Shown: positions 1-9,197, counted from the first letter of the stretch. The stretch: 46,177 bases of DNA from an uncultured Prevotellaceae bacterium (GCA_902784565.1 CACZVE010000036.1:1-46177), one strand, 5' to 3'. A program made the numbers and translations. The notes: a model not told the origin generated them from the sequence alone.

Positions 1-1
1 A

Positions 2-757
2 CGCTACGATATAGATATCAATGCACCGTATGGCAACTTTATGATGAAGATTCGGAGTATGTCGGCAGAGGAGCGCAAAGCCAAGGAACTGGAACTGACC
101 GGTGGACTGATGATTGCCATGATGAAGATGATGGAGGGCATAGAGAATGTCTTTAAGGAGGAACGTGAGACATTGATTCCTGTGGCGTTTTTCAGTGAGT
201 ATCAGAGTTATCTCGGACAGGAAAAACTTGACAGTGTCCTTGCTACCAAACCTGCCTGGGCCAGTCATCCCATCGTGAAGGGCCAGATGGATATTTTAGC
301 CTATCAGAAGAGTCTGGAAGAGAAGAAGCAGGCCTTCGTGGGTCAGCAGTTCATCGACCTGGAGGAGGCTGATCCTGACGGCAAGATGCACAAACTGAGT
401 GAGTATGTGGGCAAGGGTAAATGGGTGCTCGTGGACTTCTGGGCCTCATGGTGCGGACCCTGCAAGGCTGAGATGCCGAATGTGGTGGCAGCCTACGAGA
501 AATACCATGACAAAGGCTTTGATATTGTGGGGCTCTCGTTCGACAATAAGAAGGAACCGTGGGTGAAGGACATTGCCGAGTTGAAGATGCCTTGGACGCA
601 CCTCTCCGACTTGAAGGGCTGGAATACGGTAGCCTCAGAGGTCTATGGCGTGAACAGCATCCCCGACAACCTGCTGATCGACCCGCAGGGAAAGATTGTG
701 GCTCGTGGGCTTAGGGCGCAGGCGCTGCAAGACAAACTGAAAGAAATCTTTGAGTAG
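2..757 (+). CDS. TlpA-like thioredoxin-domain protein, 5' end outside the window
   Basis: The reading frame is open to the left edge, so the gene starts outside the window and 251 residues are visible. The last ~140 residues form a TlpA/AhpC-TSA-type thioredoxin fold: a WVLVDFWASW strand runs into the redox motif WCGPC (nt 449-463), followed by the cis-proline segment NSIPDNLLIDPQGKIVARG. The part before it resembles the helical N-terminal half (DUF4369-like) of Bacteroidetes thioredoxin lipoproteins, which usually carry a lipoprotein signal; that region is missing here. Family members are periplasmic thiol-disulfide reductases that keep partner cysteines reduced. An ATG at 41 is only an internal methionine because homologous-looking sequence continues upstream. 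The gene ends before a short AT-rich repeat and a strong terminator. Substrate unknown. Confidence 0.85.
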   Translation, partial: RYDIDINAPYGNFMMKIRSMSAEERKAKELELTGGLMIAMMKMMEGIENVFKEERETLIPVAFFSEYQSYLGQEKLDSVLATKPAWASHPIVKGQMDILAYQKSLEEKKQAFVGQQFIDLEEADPDGKMHKLSEYVGKGKWVLVDFWASWCGPCKAEMPNVVAAYEKYHDKGFDIVGLSFDNKKEPWVKDIAELKMPWTHLSDLKGWNTVASEVYGVNSIPDNLLIDPQGKIVARGLRAQALQDKLKEIFE

Positions 758-792
758 ATAATAGTGAAAAGTGAATAGTGAATAGTGAATAA
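758..792. repeat. AATAGTG-type short tandem repeat
   Basis: Degenerate tandem copies of GTGAATA/GTGAAAA fill the space after the thioredoxin gene. The same heptamer-like words recur at 15506-15536 and 16505-16600, and as the complement at 45806-45833. No coding potential. See the finding on intergenic repeat families. Confidence 0.75.
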
Positions 793-793
793 T

Positions 794-824
794 CCCCGAA
801 TTGCTTGGCAATTCGGGGTTTTTT
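794..824 (+). terminator. Rho-independent terminator after the thioredoxin gene
   Basis: A perfect 11-bp stem, CCCCGAATTGC (794-804) and GCAATTCGGGG (808-818), closes a TTG loop and is followed by six T residues. It ends a few bases before the metF promoter box. Confidence 0.93.
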
Positions 825-827
825 GTT

Positions 828-835
828 TAACTTTG
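828..835 (+). promoter_or_regulatory. Bacteroidetes -7 box for metF operon
   Basis: TAACTTTG matches the TAnnTTTG -7 consensus of the Bacteroidetes primary sigma factor. It directly follows the terminator T-run. The metF ATG begins nine bases after the box, so the transcript probably has almost no leader. Confidence 0.75.
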
Positions 836-844
836 CACCGGATT

Positions 845-1792
845 ATGAGTATACTGAACTTAGATAAAGACCGCAGGCGGTTCTCCTTTGAGGTGCTGCC
901 CCCGCTGAAGGGGACAGGCACGGACAGGCTTTTTGCCGACATCGACCAATTGAAGGAGTTCGATCCTGCATACATCAACATCACGACCCACCACTCCGAG
1001 TTTGTCTACAAGGAACTGGCAAACGGACAGTTTGAGCGGAGCAGAATCCGTCGTCGTCCTGGTACGATCGCCATTGCTGCTGCCATCCAACAGCGCTATC
1101 ATATCCCCGTGCAGCCCCATGTGATTTGCAGTGGCGCTACCGTGGAGGATATCGAGTACGAACTGCTTGACCTGCAGTTTCTGGGCATCAGCGACCTGTT
1201 GCTGTTGCGTGGCGATAAGGCAAAGGAGGACAGCAGGTTTGTGCCGACACCCGGAGGTCATGCCCATACGACAGACCTGATACAGCAGGTGAAGCGTTTC
1301 AACGAGGGCTTCTTTGTCGACGGCACACCCATCAAGAATCCGGGTCGGCCCTTCGACTATGGGGTGGCCTGCTATCCGGAGAAGCATGAGGAGGCACCGA
1401 ATCTGGAGATGGACATGGAATACCTGAAACAGAAACAGGAACTGGGAGCGCAATATGCTGTGACACAATTGTTCTTTGACAATGAGAAATACTTCTCCTT
1501 CGTGGAGAAAGCCAGAGGGATGGGCATCACCATTCCTATCATCCCAGGCATCAAGCCGCTGGCCAAACTGACGCAGTTGACGGTGGTGCCTAAGACGTTC
1601 CATTGTGACATCCCTGAGCCATTGGCCAAGGAGATCGTGAAGTGTAAGACCGATGAGGATGCCCGTCAGTTGGGCATTGAGTGGACCACGGAACAATGTC
1701 GCGACCTGTATCAGCACGGGGTGAACAACATCCATTTCTATACGGTGTCGGCAGTGGAAAGTGTCGTGGAAGTCGCAAAGCGATTGTTATGA
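845..1792 (+). CDS. metF: 5,10-methylenetetrahydrofolate reductase
   Basis: A 315-residue protein of normal MTHFR length. It reduces 5,10-methylene-THF to 5-methyl-THF for methionine synthesis, using FAD, in the cytoplasm. Visible family features: the N-terminal strand FSFEVLPP with the catalytic glutamate at about residue 17, PAYINITTHHSEF, QPHVICSGATVEDIEYEL, the LLLRGDK segment, and the VTQLFFDNEKYF and IIPGIKPL strands of the TIM barrel. An ATG-like start 60 bases upstream would lie in the terminator and promoter, so ATG 845 is chosen. The stop overlaps the holB start (ATGA), which indicates translational coupling with holB. First gene of metF-holB-ricT-gldH. Confidence 0.95.
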   Translation: MSILNLDKDRRRFSFEVLPPLKGTGTDRLFADIDQLKEFDPAYINITTHHSEFVYKELANGQFERSRIRRRPGTIAIAAAIQQRYHIPVQPHVICSGATVEDIEYELLDLQFLGISDLLLLRGDKAKEDSRFVPTPGGHAHTTDLIQQVKRFNEGFFVDGTPIKNPGRPFDYGVACYPEKHEEAPNLEMDMEYLKQKQELGAQYAVTQLFFDNEKYFSFVEKARGMGITIPIIPGIKPLAKLTQLTVVPKTFHCDIPEPLAKEIVKCKTDEDARQLGIEWTTEQCRDLYQHGVNNIHFYTVSAVESVVEVAKRLL

Positions 1793-2901
1793 CTTGGAGT
1801 GAGGTGATAGGGCAGAAGGAGGTGCAGGAGCGCCTGATGCAGATGGTTAGTGAAGACCGTCTGCCGCATGCCCTGATGCTCTGCGGACCGCAAGGTGTCG
1901 GGAAGATGGCACTGGCAATGGCCTTTGGCTGTCAGTTGCTTGACGATGGCAGAGCATCGTCGAAGGCCATGCTCGACAAGTTGGAGCACCCTGACCTACA
2001 CTTCACCTATCCGACCATCAAATTGCCCTCGATGTCGAGCGAACATAAGCCTGTAAGCGATGATTTCGCAAAGGAATGGCACGAGTTGATCATGGGAGGG
2101 CCGTACTTCACGATGGACGACTGGATGCAGGCGATGGGAGGCGAGAACCAACAGGCCATCATCACCGCTGGCGAGAGCGACGACCTGGTGCGGAAACTCT
2201 CGTTGAAGTCGAGTCAGGGAGGCTATAAGGTCAGCATCGTCTGGCTACCGGAACGCATGAATATCGAGTGTGCCAACAAACTCCTGAAACTCATCGAGGA
2301 ACCGCCCCACCAGACGGTGTTCATCATGGTCTGTGAGGAGCCCGACAAACTGTTAGAGACCATCCGCAGTCGGGTGCAGCGCATCGATGTGAAGAAGATT
2401 GAGGATGACATCATCGAACAGGCCCTTGTGGAGCGACGGGGTATCAGTGAGGCGGCAGCCCACCGTATCGCCAGACTCGCCAACGGCAGTTGGTTGAAGG
2501 CGATGGAAGAACTTCAGGTAGGCTCCGAGAACGAACAGTTCCTGGATCTGTTCATCTCGCTGATGCGACTGGCTTACCAACGGAAGATCAAGGACCTGCG
2601 TAAGTGGAGTGAGGTGATGGCTGGCTTCGGACGTGAGAAGCAGAAGCGCTGGCTGACTTATTTCCTCAGGATGATCCGTGAGAACTTCATGTACAACTTC
2701 CAACAGGAAGAACTGGTGTATATGACGGAGAAGGAAGAGGATTTTGCCCGTAACTTCGCACGGTTTGTGAATGAGGGGAATATCCTGCCCATCAGTGACC
2801 TGGCTAATCTGGCCATCCGTGACATCGGACAGAATGCCAATGCGAAGATCGTGTTTTTCGATTTCGCGCTGCAAATGATAGTATTATTGATTCAGAAATA
2901 G
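1789..2901 (+). CDS. holB: DNA polymerase III subunit delta' (clamp-loader ATPase-like)
   Basis: A 370-residue protein starting at the ATG that overlaps the metF stop. The opening MTWSEVIGQKEVQERLMQMV...LPHALMLCGP is typical of clamp-loader delta'/gamma subunits. The P-loop reads GPQGVGKM, with methionine where an active Walker A has Thr/Ser, consistent with delta' being a non-hydrolysing subunit. The sensor and SRC-like region follows: NKLLKLIEEPPHQTVFIMV...ETIRSRVQR. The zinc-binding cysteine cluster seen in many delta' proteins is not evident between the P-loop and the LEHPDLHF segment. The C-terminal ~150 residues are helical, as in the collar domain. The gap to ricT is two bases, so co-transcription is expected. 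Confidence 0.88.
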   Translation: MTWSEVIGQKEVQERLMQMVSEDRLPHALMLCGPQGVGKMALAMAFGCQLLDDGRASSKAMLDKLEHPDLHFTYPTIKLPSMSSEHKPVSDDFAKEWHELIMGGPYFTMDDWMQAMGGENQQAIITAGESDDLVRKLSLKSSQGGYKVSIVWLPERMNIECANKLLKLIEEPPHQTVFIMVCEEPDKLLETIRSRVQRIDVKKIEDDIIEQALVERRGISEAAAHRIARLANGSWLKAMEELQVGSENEQFLDLFISLMRLAYQRKIKDLRKWSEVMAGFGREKQKRWLTYFLRMIRENFMYNFQQEELVYMTEKEEDFARNFARFVNEGNILPISDLANLAIRDIGQNANAKIVFFDFALQMIVLLIQK

Positions 2902-2903
2902 AT

Positions 2904-4040
2904 ATGACAGACAAGACAAAAGAATTGCCCATCATGGTAGGCTGTGACAGAGGATTATGTCACCAGGCCGTAGGACGACAGGACCGACAGTTGAATACCT
3001 ACGACTGGCTGGCTGATGTGCCTGGCAATGCCGAAGATACCGACTTGGTGGAGGTGCAGTTCAAACATACCCGTAAGGGCTATTATCACAATGTGAATAA
3101 TCTGCCGTTGAAGAAAGGTGATATCGTGGCGGTGGAAGCCAGTCCAGGACATGATATTGGTGTGGTGACACTGACAGGCCGACTGGTGAAACTGCAGATC
3201 AAGAAGGCCAATCTGAAATCGGCTGACGACATCAAACGTATCTACCGTATCGCCCGTGAGATCGACATGCAGAAGTTCCGTGAGGCCAAGGCCCGTGAGC
3301 ACTCGACGATGATAGAGAGTCGTATGATTGCCAAGGGACTCGGACTGCAGATGAAGATTGGTGATGTGGAGTATCAGGGCGACGGCAACAAGGCCATCTT
3401 CTACTATATCGCCGACGAACGTGTGGACTTCCGTCAGTTGATCAAGGATCTGGCTGCCGCCTTCCACGTCCGTATCGAGATGAAACAGATCGGTGCGCGT
3501 CAGGAGGCTGGACGTATCGGTGGTACAGGTCCCTGTGGACGGGAACTCTGTTGCGCCACCTGGATGAAGAATTTCTCCAGTGTCAGCACGAATGCGGCCC
3601 GATTCCAGGATATCTCACTGAATCCACAGAAACTGGCGGGTATGTGCGCCAAACTGAAATGCTGTCTGAACTATGAGGTCGATGACTATGTAGAGGCCAG
3701 CAAACGCCTGCCCGGCAAGGATGTCGTGCTCCAGACGCAGGATGCCGACTATTACCTCTTCAAGAGTGATATCTTGGCTGGTCTCGTGTCCTATTCCACA
3801 GACAAGAATATCGCTGCGAATGTGGAGACTATCACCGCTGTCCGTGCCAAGGAGATCATCGAGATGAACAAACAGGGTGAAAAGCCTCTGTCACTTCAGG
3901 AAGATGGTCATCAGAAACCTGTCAAACAGCATGTGGATCTGGCAGGAGGTGATATCAGCCGGTTCGACAAGTCGAAGAAAAAGAAGAAAAAGAAGAAGAA
4001 ACCATCGGATGCGCCTCAGGACAACCATGCGAAGGAATAA
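2904..4040 (+). CDS. ricT: RicT-like PSP1-domain protein with iron-sulfur cysteine motifs
   Basis: A 378-residue PSP1/RicT (YaaT) family protein. The PSP1 core holds two cysteine clusters: GPCGRELCC and GMCAKLKCCLNYE. In Bacillus, RicT with RicA and RicF binds Fe-S clusters and controls RNA maturation and biofilm or sporulation decisions; the Bacteroidetes role is not established, and no ricA or ricF is visible here. The extra C-terminal tail ends in a run of nine lysines (nt about 3979-4005) before a short acidic/amide tail. The last 14 bases overlap gldH. Start ATG 2904, two bases after holB. Confidence 0.87.
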   Translation: MTDKTKELPIMVGCDRGLCHQAVGRQDRQLNTYDWLADVPGNAEDTDLVEVQFKHTRKGYYHNVNNLPLKKGDIVAVEASPGHDIGVVTLTGRLVKLQIKKANLKSADDIKRIYRIAREIDMQKFREAKAREHSTMIESRMIAKGLGLQMKIGDVEYQGDGNKAIFYYIADERVDFRQLIKDLAAAFHVRIEMKQIGARQEAGRIGGTGPCGRELCCATWMKNFSSVSTNAARFQDISLNPQKLAGMCAKLKCCLNYEVDDYVEASKRLPGKDVVLQTQDADYYLFKSDILAGLVSYSTDKNIAANVETITAVRAKEIIEMNKQGEKPLSLQEDGHQKPVKQHVDLAGGDISRFDKSKKKKKKKKKPSDAPQDNHAKE

Positions 4041-4497
4041 CAAATGGATATGTCTCGGTATCATGCTTGCGGTTGCAATAGGTCTGGCCTCTTGCGACCG
4101 TAAGACGATTTATTATCACTATGAGCATGCACCTGTGGAAGGATGGGAAAAGGGTGACGTACTGTCCTTTGAGGTGCCTCCCGTCAGCGAGGGGACCTAT
4201 CGGGAGGAAGTGGGACTGCGTATCGACAAGAGTTATCCCTTTCTGGGCTTATGTCTTGTCATCAAACAGACCATCCTGCCTTCAGGTTATGTGCATCTTG
4301 ACACGCTGAACTGTAACCTGATAGATCAGGATGGCAACAACAAGGGCCCCGGTCTCAGTTATTATCAGTACAGTTTCCATGTGAATACGCTTCGTCTGCA
4401 GGAAGGCGACTCCCTGTATATCACGGTGAATCACAATATGAAACGTGAGATGATGCCTGGCATAGCAGATGTCGGCATTCGTCTGGACAAACAATAA
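4027..4497 (+). CDS. gldH: GldH-family lipoprotein
   Basis: A 156-residue lipoprotein: a positively charged start (MRRNNKW), a hydrophobic segment, and a lipobox LASC with the lipidated cysteine at residue 23. The mature part matches GldH, with YYHYEHAPVEGWEKGDVLSFEVPP and a C-terminal LYITVNHNMKREMMPGIADVGIRL. GldH was defined as a gliding-motility lipoprotein in Flavobacterium but is kept in non-gliding Bacteroidales, often beside ricT/holB. The start is set at ATG 4027, inside the end of ricT (14-base overlap), because the signal peptide begins there; an earlier in-frame ATG would put the signal in the middle of the protein. T9SS-type tails elsewhere in the window (41.3 and 42.8 kb) make an envelope/secretion link plausible but unproven. 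Confidence 0.85.
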   Translation: MRRNNKWICLGIMLAVAIGLASCDRKTIYYHYEHAPVEGWEKGDVLSFEVPPVSEGTYREEVGLRIDKSYPFLGLCLVIKQTILPSGYVHLDTLNCNLIDQDGNNKGPGLSYYQYSFHVNTLRLQEGDSLYITVNHNMKREMMPGIADVGIRLDKQ

Positions 4498-4512
4498 CCC
4501 TATTATATATAA

Positions 4513-5988
4513 TTAGGTACGCGCGAGATTCCTGCCTGCATCTATTCTCAGGAAGATAAAGAGCAGGATGGTGAATCCCCATAAGGAAGAACCGCCGTAA
4601 CTGAAGAACGGCAGCGGAATGCCGATGACAGGTGTCAGACCTAATACCATGCCCACGTTGATGAACACATGGAACAGGAAGATACTTAATACCGAATAGC
4701 CATAGACCCTTCCGAAACGGTATGGCTGACGTTCTGCCAGACGGATGAGACGCAGGATCAGACACCAGAACAGGAACAACACACCGGCGGAGCCGAGAAA
4801 ACCTTCCTCCTCGCCAACGGTACAGAAGATGAAGTCGGTATCTTGCTCCGGCACATATTTCAACTTCGTCTGTGTGCCATTCAGGAATCCTTTACCCTTG
4901 ATGCCGCCAGAGCCAATGGCAATCTGACTCTGATGCACATTGTAGCCGGCACCCTTCAGGTCTTCCTCCAGACCAAGGAGCACGTTGATACGTACACGCT
5001 GGTGGGGTTCCATCAGATGATTGAGCACATAGTCGGCAGCATTGAAGAAGACGACGGAGCCAAAGGCGAAGAGCGCAATCCACATATAGTTCCTGATACG
5101 GGTGGACAAGGCCTGCCAGAGCAGATAACCTATCAGAAGGGCTGTCATGACCAGTTGGACATACACGATGTCGAACGGAATGACGTAGAGGGAGAACAAC
5201 AGGAAGATGAGGGTGATGCCGATGGTGGCTATCAGGATACGCCAGGCTTCCCGTTTGTTTTCGCAATAGATATATACCATTGCCCCTGAGAAGATATGTA
5301 TCAGGAATAGGACAATAAACTTGCCTACAGAAGTGGGTGTGTACAAGAGCATGGTGTCGGCATAGCGGATGCCCACGACGAAATAGATAACCATTGCCAC
5401 ACCTGTGAACAACACACTGCCTGGCATCCCCTCACGGTAGAACATCAGGAAAAAGGCCAGATAGACAAGGGCAGATCCCGTCTCCCGCTGAAGGACGATG
5501 AACAGCATCGGCAACAGGATAATGGCCAGTGTGATGGCAAAGTGTTTCCATTTATGGATGTCATAGCCGTAGATACTCATGAACTTCGCCAGTGCCAGTG
5601 CTGTGGCGAACTTCGCAAACTCCGCCGGCTGGAGGCGCAGGGGACCTAATACCAGCCACGATCGGGAACCCTTGATGGTGTGTGGATTGAAGATGGTGGC
5701 AAAGAGCAGGATCAGCATGGCACCGAAGATCACGTAAGCAAAGGTGTCGTAGAAACGGTCATCGAGCAACAGGATGATCAGGCCTAATACGATAGAGGTG
5801 CCTATCCAGACAATCTGCATACCGGAACGACTGTCGAGACTGAGGATATCCGTCTCGCCGTAGGTGTAACTGGCACCGCAGACACTCATCCATCCCAACC
5901 CCAGCAGAGCGAGATAGAGGATGATCGTCAGCCAGTCGATGGAACGCAGTACGCTGGGTTGTTTATCTGTCCGCTGAACCATACGCAA
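4513..5988 (-). CDS. rodA: Peptidoglycan glycosyltransferase RodA
   Basis: A 491-residue SEDS-family membrane protein. About ten hydrophobic helices are visible. Family landmarks: the FNPHTIKGSRSWLVLGPLRL loop with LQPAEFAKFATALALAKF, the large extracellular loop RVRINVLLGLEEDLKGAGYNVHQS, GSGGIKGKGFLNGTQTKL, and FIFCTVGEEEGFLGS, then the last helices with IGIPLPFFSYGGSS. RodA polymerises lipid II glycan strands for lateral wall growth with PBP2. It is the last gene of the mre operon; its start lies inside the end of mrdA (26-base overlap), suggesting coupling. A second methionine at residue 3 (5982) is an alternative start. It converges on gldH with 15 bases between stops. Confidence 0.94.
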   Translation of the reverse strand: MRMVQRTDKQPSVLRSIDWLTIILYLALLGLGWMSVCGASYTYGETDILSLDSRSGMQIVWIGTSIVLGLIILLLDDRFYDTFAYVIFGAMLILLFATIFNPHTIKGSRSWLVLGPLRLQPAEFAKFATALALAKFMSIYGYDIHKWKHFAITLAIILLPMLFIVLQRETGSALVYLAFFLMFYREGMPGSVLFTGVAMVIYFVVGIRYADTMLLYTPTSVGKFIVLFLIHIFSGAMVYIYCENKREAWRILIATIGITLIFLLFSLYVIPFDIVYVQLVMTALLIGYLLWQALSTRIRNYMWIALFAFGSVVFFNAADYVLNHLMEPHQRVRINVLLGLEEDLKGAGYNVHQSQIAIGSGGIKGKGFLNGTQTKLKYVPEQDTDFIFCTVGEEEGFLGSAGVLFLFWCLILRLIRLAERQPYRFGRVYGYSVLSIFLFHVFINVGMVLGLTPVIGIPLPFFSYGGSSLWGFTILLFIFLRIDAGRNLART

Positions 5989-7816
5989 TTCTTTTGTTTT
6001 GGATACCCTGAGCCTTCGCCTCAGACGCAGGAGAGAGTTTTCCGTTGATAAACTGTTCCATGATCAGACCACCGATAGGTACACCGTAGGTGGCACCCCA
6101 TCCGCCGTTCTCCACATAGACGGCAACGGCAATCTTTGGGTTGTCCATGGGTGCGAAGCCCATAAACACAGAGTGGTCGTGACCACGGTTCTGGGCTGTA
6201 CCCGTCTTTCCGCATGGCACGAAACTGTGCCTTGACAGTTCCTTACAGGTTCCACCCATTGCCGAAGAACGCATGCCCTTGACGATATACTCGTAGGCTT
6301 CGCGGTTGGCCTTGGTGAAATGACGACGGGTGAAGGTGGTGTCGAGGGGTTCGCCCTGTACCTTCCTGACCACGTGAGGCACATAATAAAAGCCTCTATT
6401 GGCGATGGTGGCACCAAGATTGGCTATCTGGAGCGGGGTGAGCAATACCTCGCCCTGTCCGATGGCGATGGAGATAACCGTCAAACCGTTCCAGGAACCT
6501 TTATAGGCCTTATCGTAGAACTGGGCATTGGGAATCAGGCCACGTTTCTCGCCTGGTAGGTCAATACCCAACTTATAACCGAAGCCCATGCTGACCATAT
6601 AGTCGCGCCAGGTGTTCATGGCATTCTGCACAGAACCGTATTTGGAGATGTTTGTATTGATCATATGGTAGAGTCCCCAACAGAAGAAACCGTTACAGGA
6701 CGTGCTGAGGGCAGGGACAAGCGGGAGAGGAGCGGCATGTCCGTGACATCCTACGTGCAGACCCTTGAAATTGAATCCATGTCCACAGGGGTAGGGGGTA
6801 GACGGGGTGATGATGCCTTCTGACAGAAAGGTCAGTCCCTGTGAGGTCTTGAAGGTGGAACCTGGCGGATAGAGTCCCATGATACTACGGTTCAACAATG
6901 GCTTCCACACATCCTGACTCAGTATCTTGTGATTTTTGCTGCGCTCACGTCCCACCATCAGTCGTGGGTCGTATGAGGGAGAAGAAACCATACATAACAC
7001 CTCACCGGTAGACGGTTCGATGGCGACGATACTGCCAATCTTACCTTCCATCAGTCGTTCACCCAGAGCCTGGAGTTCGTAATCGATACTCAGCGTCAGG
7101 TTCTTACCGGGAACGGGACGTTGGTCGAGTGCACCGTTCTGGTAACGGCCCTGAATCCGTCCGTGCGCATCACGGAGCAGGATCTGCATGCCTTTGACAC
7201 CTCGGAGTTGTTTCTCGTAGGATCGTTCCACACCGAGTTTTCCGATATAATCGCCAGGCTGATAGTAGTCGTCTTCCTCAATGTCGGCAGGCGACACCTC
7301 TGCCACATCACCCAGGATGTGGGCACCCATATTATATTGATACTGACGGACGCTGCGCTTCTGGACGTAGAAGCCAGGGAAACGGTACATCTTCTCCTGG
7401 AAAATGCTGAAGTCCTTGTCGGACAACTGACTCATGAACAACTGCTGGGTGAATCTGGAATAACCGGGATTACGGTTACGGTCCTTGATCGTGGCCATTC
7501 GTTTGTCAAACTCTTCCTTGCTGATGCCCAGGGCTTGACAGAAGTCCAAGGTGTCCAGTCGTCCGTTGGCCTCATTCATCACTACCATGATGTCGTACGA
7601 GGGCTGGTTGTAAACCAGCAGTTTCCCATTACGGTCGGAGATGACACCACGGGAGGGAAACTCTACCTTCTTGAGGAAAGCATTCGAGTCGGCACTCTTC
7701 TTATAGTCGTCACTGGTAATCTGGAGTGTAAACAGACGGATAATATAGATGACTACAATCAATGTAGCCACCCCACTAATCACGTACCGTCGTTTTCCAA
7801 GATTATAGTCCTTCAC
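5963..7816 (-). CDS. mrdA: Penicillin-binding protein 2, peptidoglycan D,D-transpeptidase
   Basis: A 617-residue class B PBP. One N-terminal membrane helix (about residues 11-29) is followed by the PBP dimerisation/pedestal domain (FPSRGVISDRNGKLLVYN near 53-70) and the transpeptidase domain. Active-site motifs are intact: STFK with Ser320 and Lys323, SCN at 373-375, and KTG at 537-539. It cross-links peptidoglycan for cell elongation with RodA and MreBCD and is a beta-lactam target. The start is GTG (7816); GTGA overlaps the mreD stop, so the two are translationally coupled. No disabling change is seen. Confidence 0.95.
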   Translation of the reverse strand: MKDYNLGKRRYVISGVATLIVVIYIIRLFTLQITSDDYKKSADSNAFLKKVEFPSRGVISDRNGKLLVYNQPSYDIMVVMNEANGRLDTLDFCQALGISKEEFDKRMATIKDRNRNPGYSRFTQQLFMSQLSDKDFSIFQEKMYRFPGFYVQKRSVRQYQYNMGAHILGDVAEVSPADIEEDDYYQPGDYIGKLGVERSYEKQLRGVKGMQILLRDAHGRIQGRYQNGALDQRPVPGKNLTLSIDYELQALGERLMEGKIGSIVAIEPSTGEVLCMVSSPSYDPRLMVGRERSKNHKILSQDVWKPLLNRSIMGLYPPGSTFKTSQGLTFLSEGIITPSTPYPCGHGFNFKGLHVGCHGHAAPLPLVPALSTSCNGFFCWGLYHMINTNISKYGSVQNAMNTWRDYMVSMGFGYKLGIDLPGEKRGLIPNAQFYDKAYKGSWNGLTVISIAIGQGEVLLTPLQIANLGATIANRGFYYVPHVVRKVQGEPLDTTFTRRHFTKANREAYEYIVKGMRSSAMGGTCKELSRHSFVPCGKTGTAQNRGHDHSVFMGFAPMDNPKIAVAVYVENGGWGATYGVPIGGLIMEQFINGKLSPASEAKAQGIQNKRIAYGSADR

Positions 7817-8313
7817 TTTGTTCGTACACTTTCAATGGCAAGGATCAATATCAAAGTCAGGAACGCACTACAGACGGCACAGGCCAGCCAGTGTACCCAG
7901 TTGTAGAAGGTAAAGGCTTCCACGGCAAAGAATACCAGACAGAAGATCAGTATCAATATGGCACTGAAAAAAGTGAATTTTCCCCAGCCCAATGATTTGG
8001 CGGATATCTCCAGTTCCTCGAAGGAATCCCGGGGGATAAACAGTTCAAGCAGGTAGGGTTGTATGGCAGCAATAAGTGTCATGGATCCTGCCGCCAGTCC
8101 GGGCGTGTTGGAGAAGACGTCAATAGCCAGTCCTAAGGCAAAGCACCAAAGCAAGATGGCCCATTTGGGTGTATTACGGTGGAAGGTGATGGCAAAGTAA
8201 ATGTATAATAGTGGGATGGCCACACCAAAGAGGTGTATATGATTCAGAATCAGTATCTGGACCACACACAGGGCAACAAACAGCCCCAACCGTTTCAACA
8301 GTTCTAACGACAT
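7813..8313 (-). CDS. mreD: Rod shape-determining protein MreD
   Basis: A 166-residue protein made almost entirely of five or so membrane helices (LFVALCVVQILILNHIHLFG, WAILLWCFALGLAIDVFSNT and others), with the weakly conserved MreD pattern GLAIDVFSNTPGLAA. It sits between mreC (four bases upstream) and mrdA (four-base overlap), which makes the assignment firm despite the low sequence conservation of MreD. It is an inner-membrane part of the elongasome linking MreC to the RodA-PBP2 synthase. Confidence 0.92.
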   Translation of the reverse strand: MSLELLKRLGLFVALCVVQILILNHIHLFGVAIPLLYIYFAITFHRNTPKWAILLWCFALGLAIDVFSNTPGLAAGSMTLIAAIQPYLLELFIPRDSFEELEISAKSLGWGKFTFFSAILILIFCLVFFAVEAFTFYNWVHWLACAVCSAFLTLILILAIESVRTK

Positions 8314-8317
8314 ATCC

Positions 8318-9184
8318 TTAGTTTCCTTTCATTCTGATAGAGTCGCGGGCTGCTTCCAACAGATTCACGCGTTCTGGTATATGCTTGTCACAGATGACGA
8401 CCACATCCCGTAGACAACTGAAGTCCGTACTCAGGCGCGTCTGTAGTTTGTACGACAGACCATCGTTCGAGTTGAACACTTTCTCAATCTTTCCAACCAA
8501 GATGCCTGGCGGGAAGATAGACGAGTAACCGCTGGTGACAATCCATTCGCCTTTCTTGAAATGTGCATGACGGGGAATATCTTCCACATATGCAATCGTC
8601 GGGTCTCCGCCTGTCCAGTGCAGATAACCGAAGTAATCCCGGTTACGGATGGCACAACTGATACGTGATGAACTGGTGTTCAGGGCCGGTATGACAACCG
8701 CATAATGGTCAGAGACCAGATAGACCACTCCCACAATACCATTTCCGCAGGCCACGCCCATATCCACCTCTACGCCATCGGCCTTTCCTTTGTTGATGGT
8801 GATGAGATTGTCGGGTCTGTTAATGGTGTTGGCCACCACCTTTGCGGGAATCAGCCTGAACTGACTTAGGAACTGCAGTTCATTGCGCTGTTCTACCGTT
8901 GTGTCCTTGGTGGCTTCCGTATACAGTCTGCGCAATTGCGCCACTTGTCTTTCCAGATAGAAGTTGCGGAGGGTGAGTTCCTCATTGGCTCTGGTCATCG
9001 AGAAGAAGGAGGTGATGCCACTTTCCACCTCATAGACCTTGCCTGCCATCGCATTGGCGGATGACAACCACACGCTTTCCTGATAAGTATTGTATCTGAA
9101 CAACATAACACCACTGATTACCTCCAATATGACGAAGAGTAACCAGTGATGATATTTTCGAAGGAAATCGAGTAGGTTGTGCAT
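8318..9184 (-). CDS. mreC: Rod shape-determining protein MreC
   Basis: A 288-residue bitopic protein. A short cytoplasmic start and one membrane helix (LLFVILEVISGVMLF) are followed by a coiled-coil stretch (about residues 60-95, ANEELTLRNFYLERQVAQL) and the two beta-barrel domains typical of MreC: PDNLITINKGKADGVEVDMGV, GIVGVVYLVSDHYAVV and FPPGILVGKIEKVF. MreC is the periplasmic scaffold that activates PBP2. It lies 13 bases after mreB and four bases before mreD. Confidence 0.95.
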   Translation of the reverse strand: MHNLLDFLRKYHHWLLFVILEVISGVMLFRYNTYQESVWLSSANAMAGKVYEVESGITSFFSMTRANEELTLRNFYLERQVAQLRRLYTEATKDTTVEQRNELQFLSQFRLIPAKVVANTINRPDNLITINKGKADGVEVDMGVACGNGIVGVVYLVSDHYAVVIPALNTSSSRISCAIRNRDYFGYLHWTGGDPTIAYVEDIPRHAHFKKGEWIVTSGYSSIFPPGILVGKIEKVFNSNDGLSYKLQTRLSTDFSCLRDVVVICDKHIPERVNLLEAARDSIRMKGN

Positions 9185-9197
9185 CTACCTTACTTGA

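Noticed and set aside
860-1735. 291-residue open frame opposite metF
   Set aside because: Antisense shadow with no recognisable domain; metF is complete on the plus strand.
4498-4512. Terminator between gldH and rodA
   Set aside because: Only 15 AT-rich bases separate the stops and no hairpin could be found.
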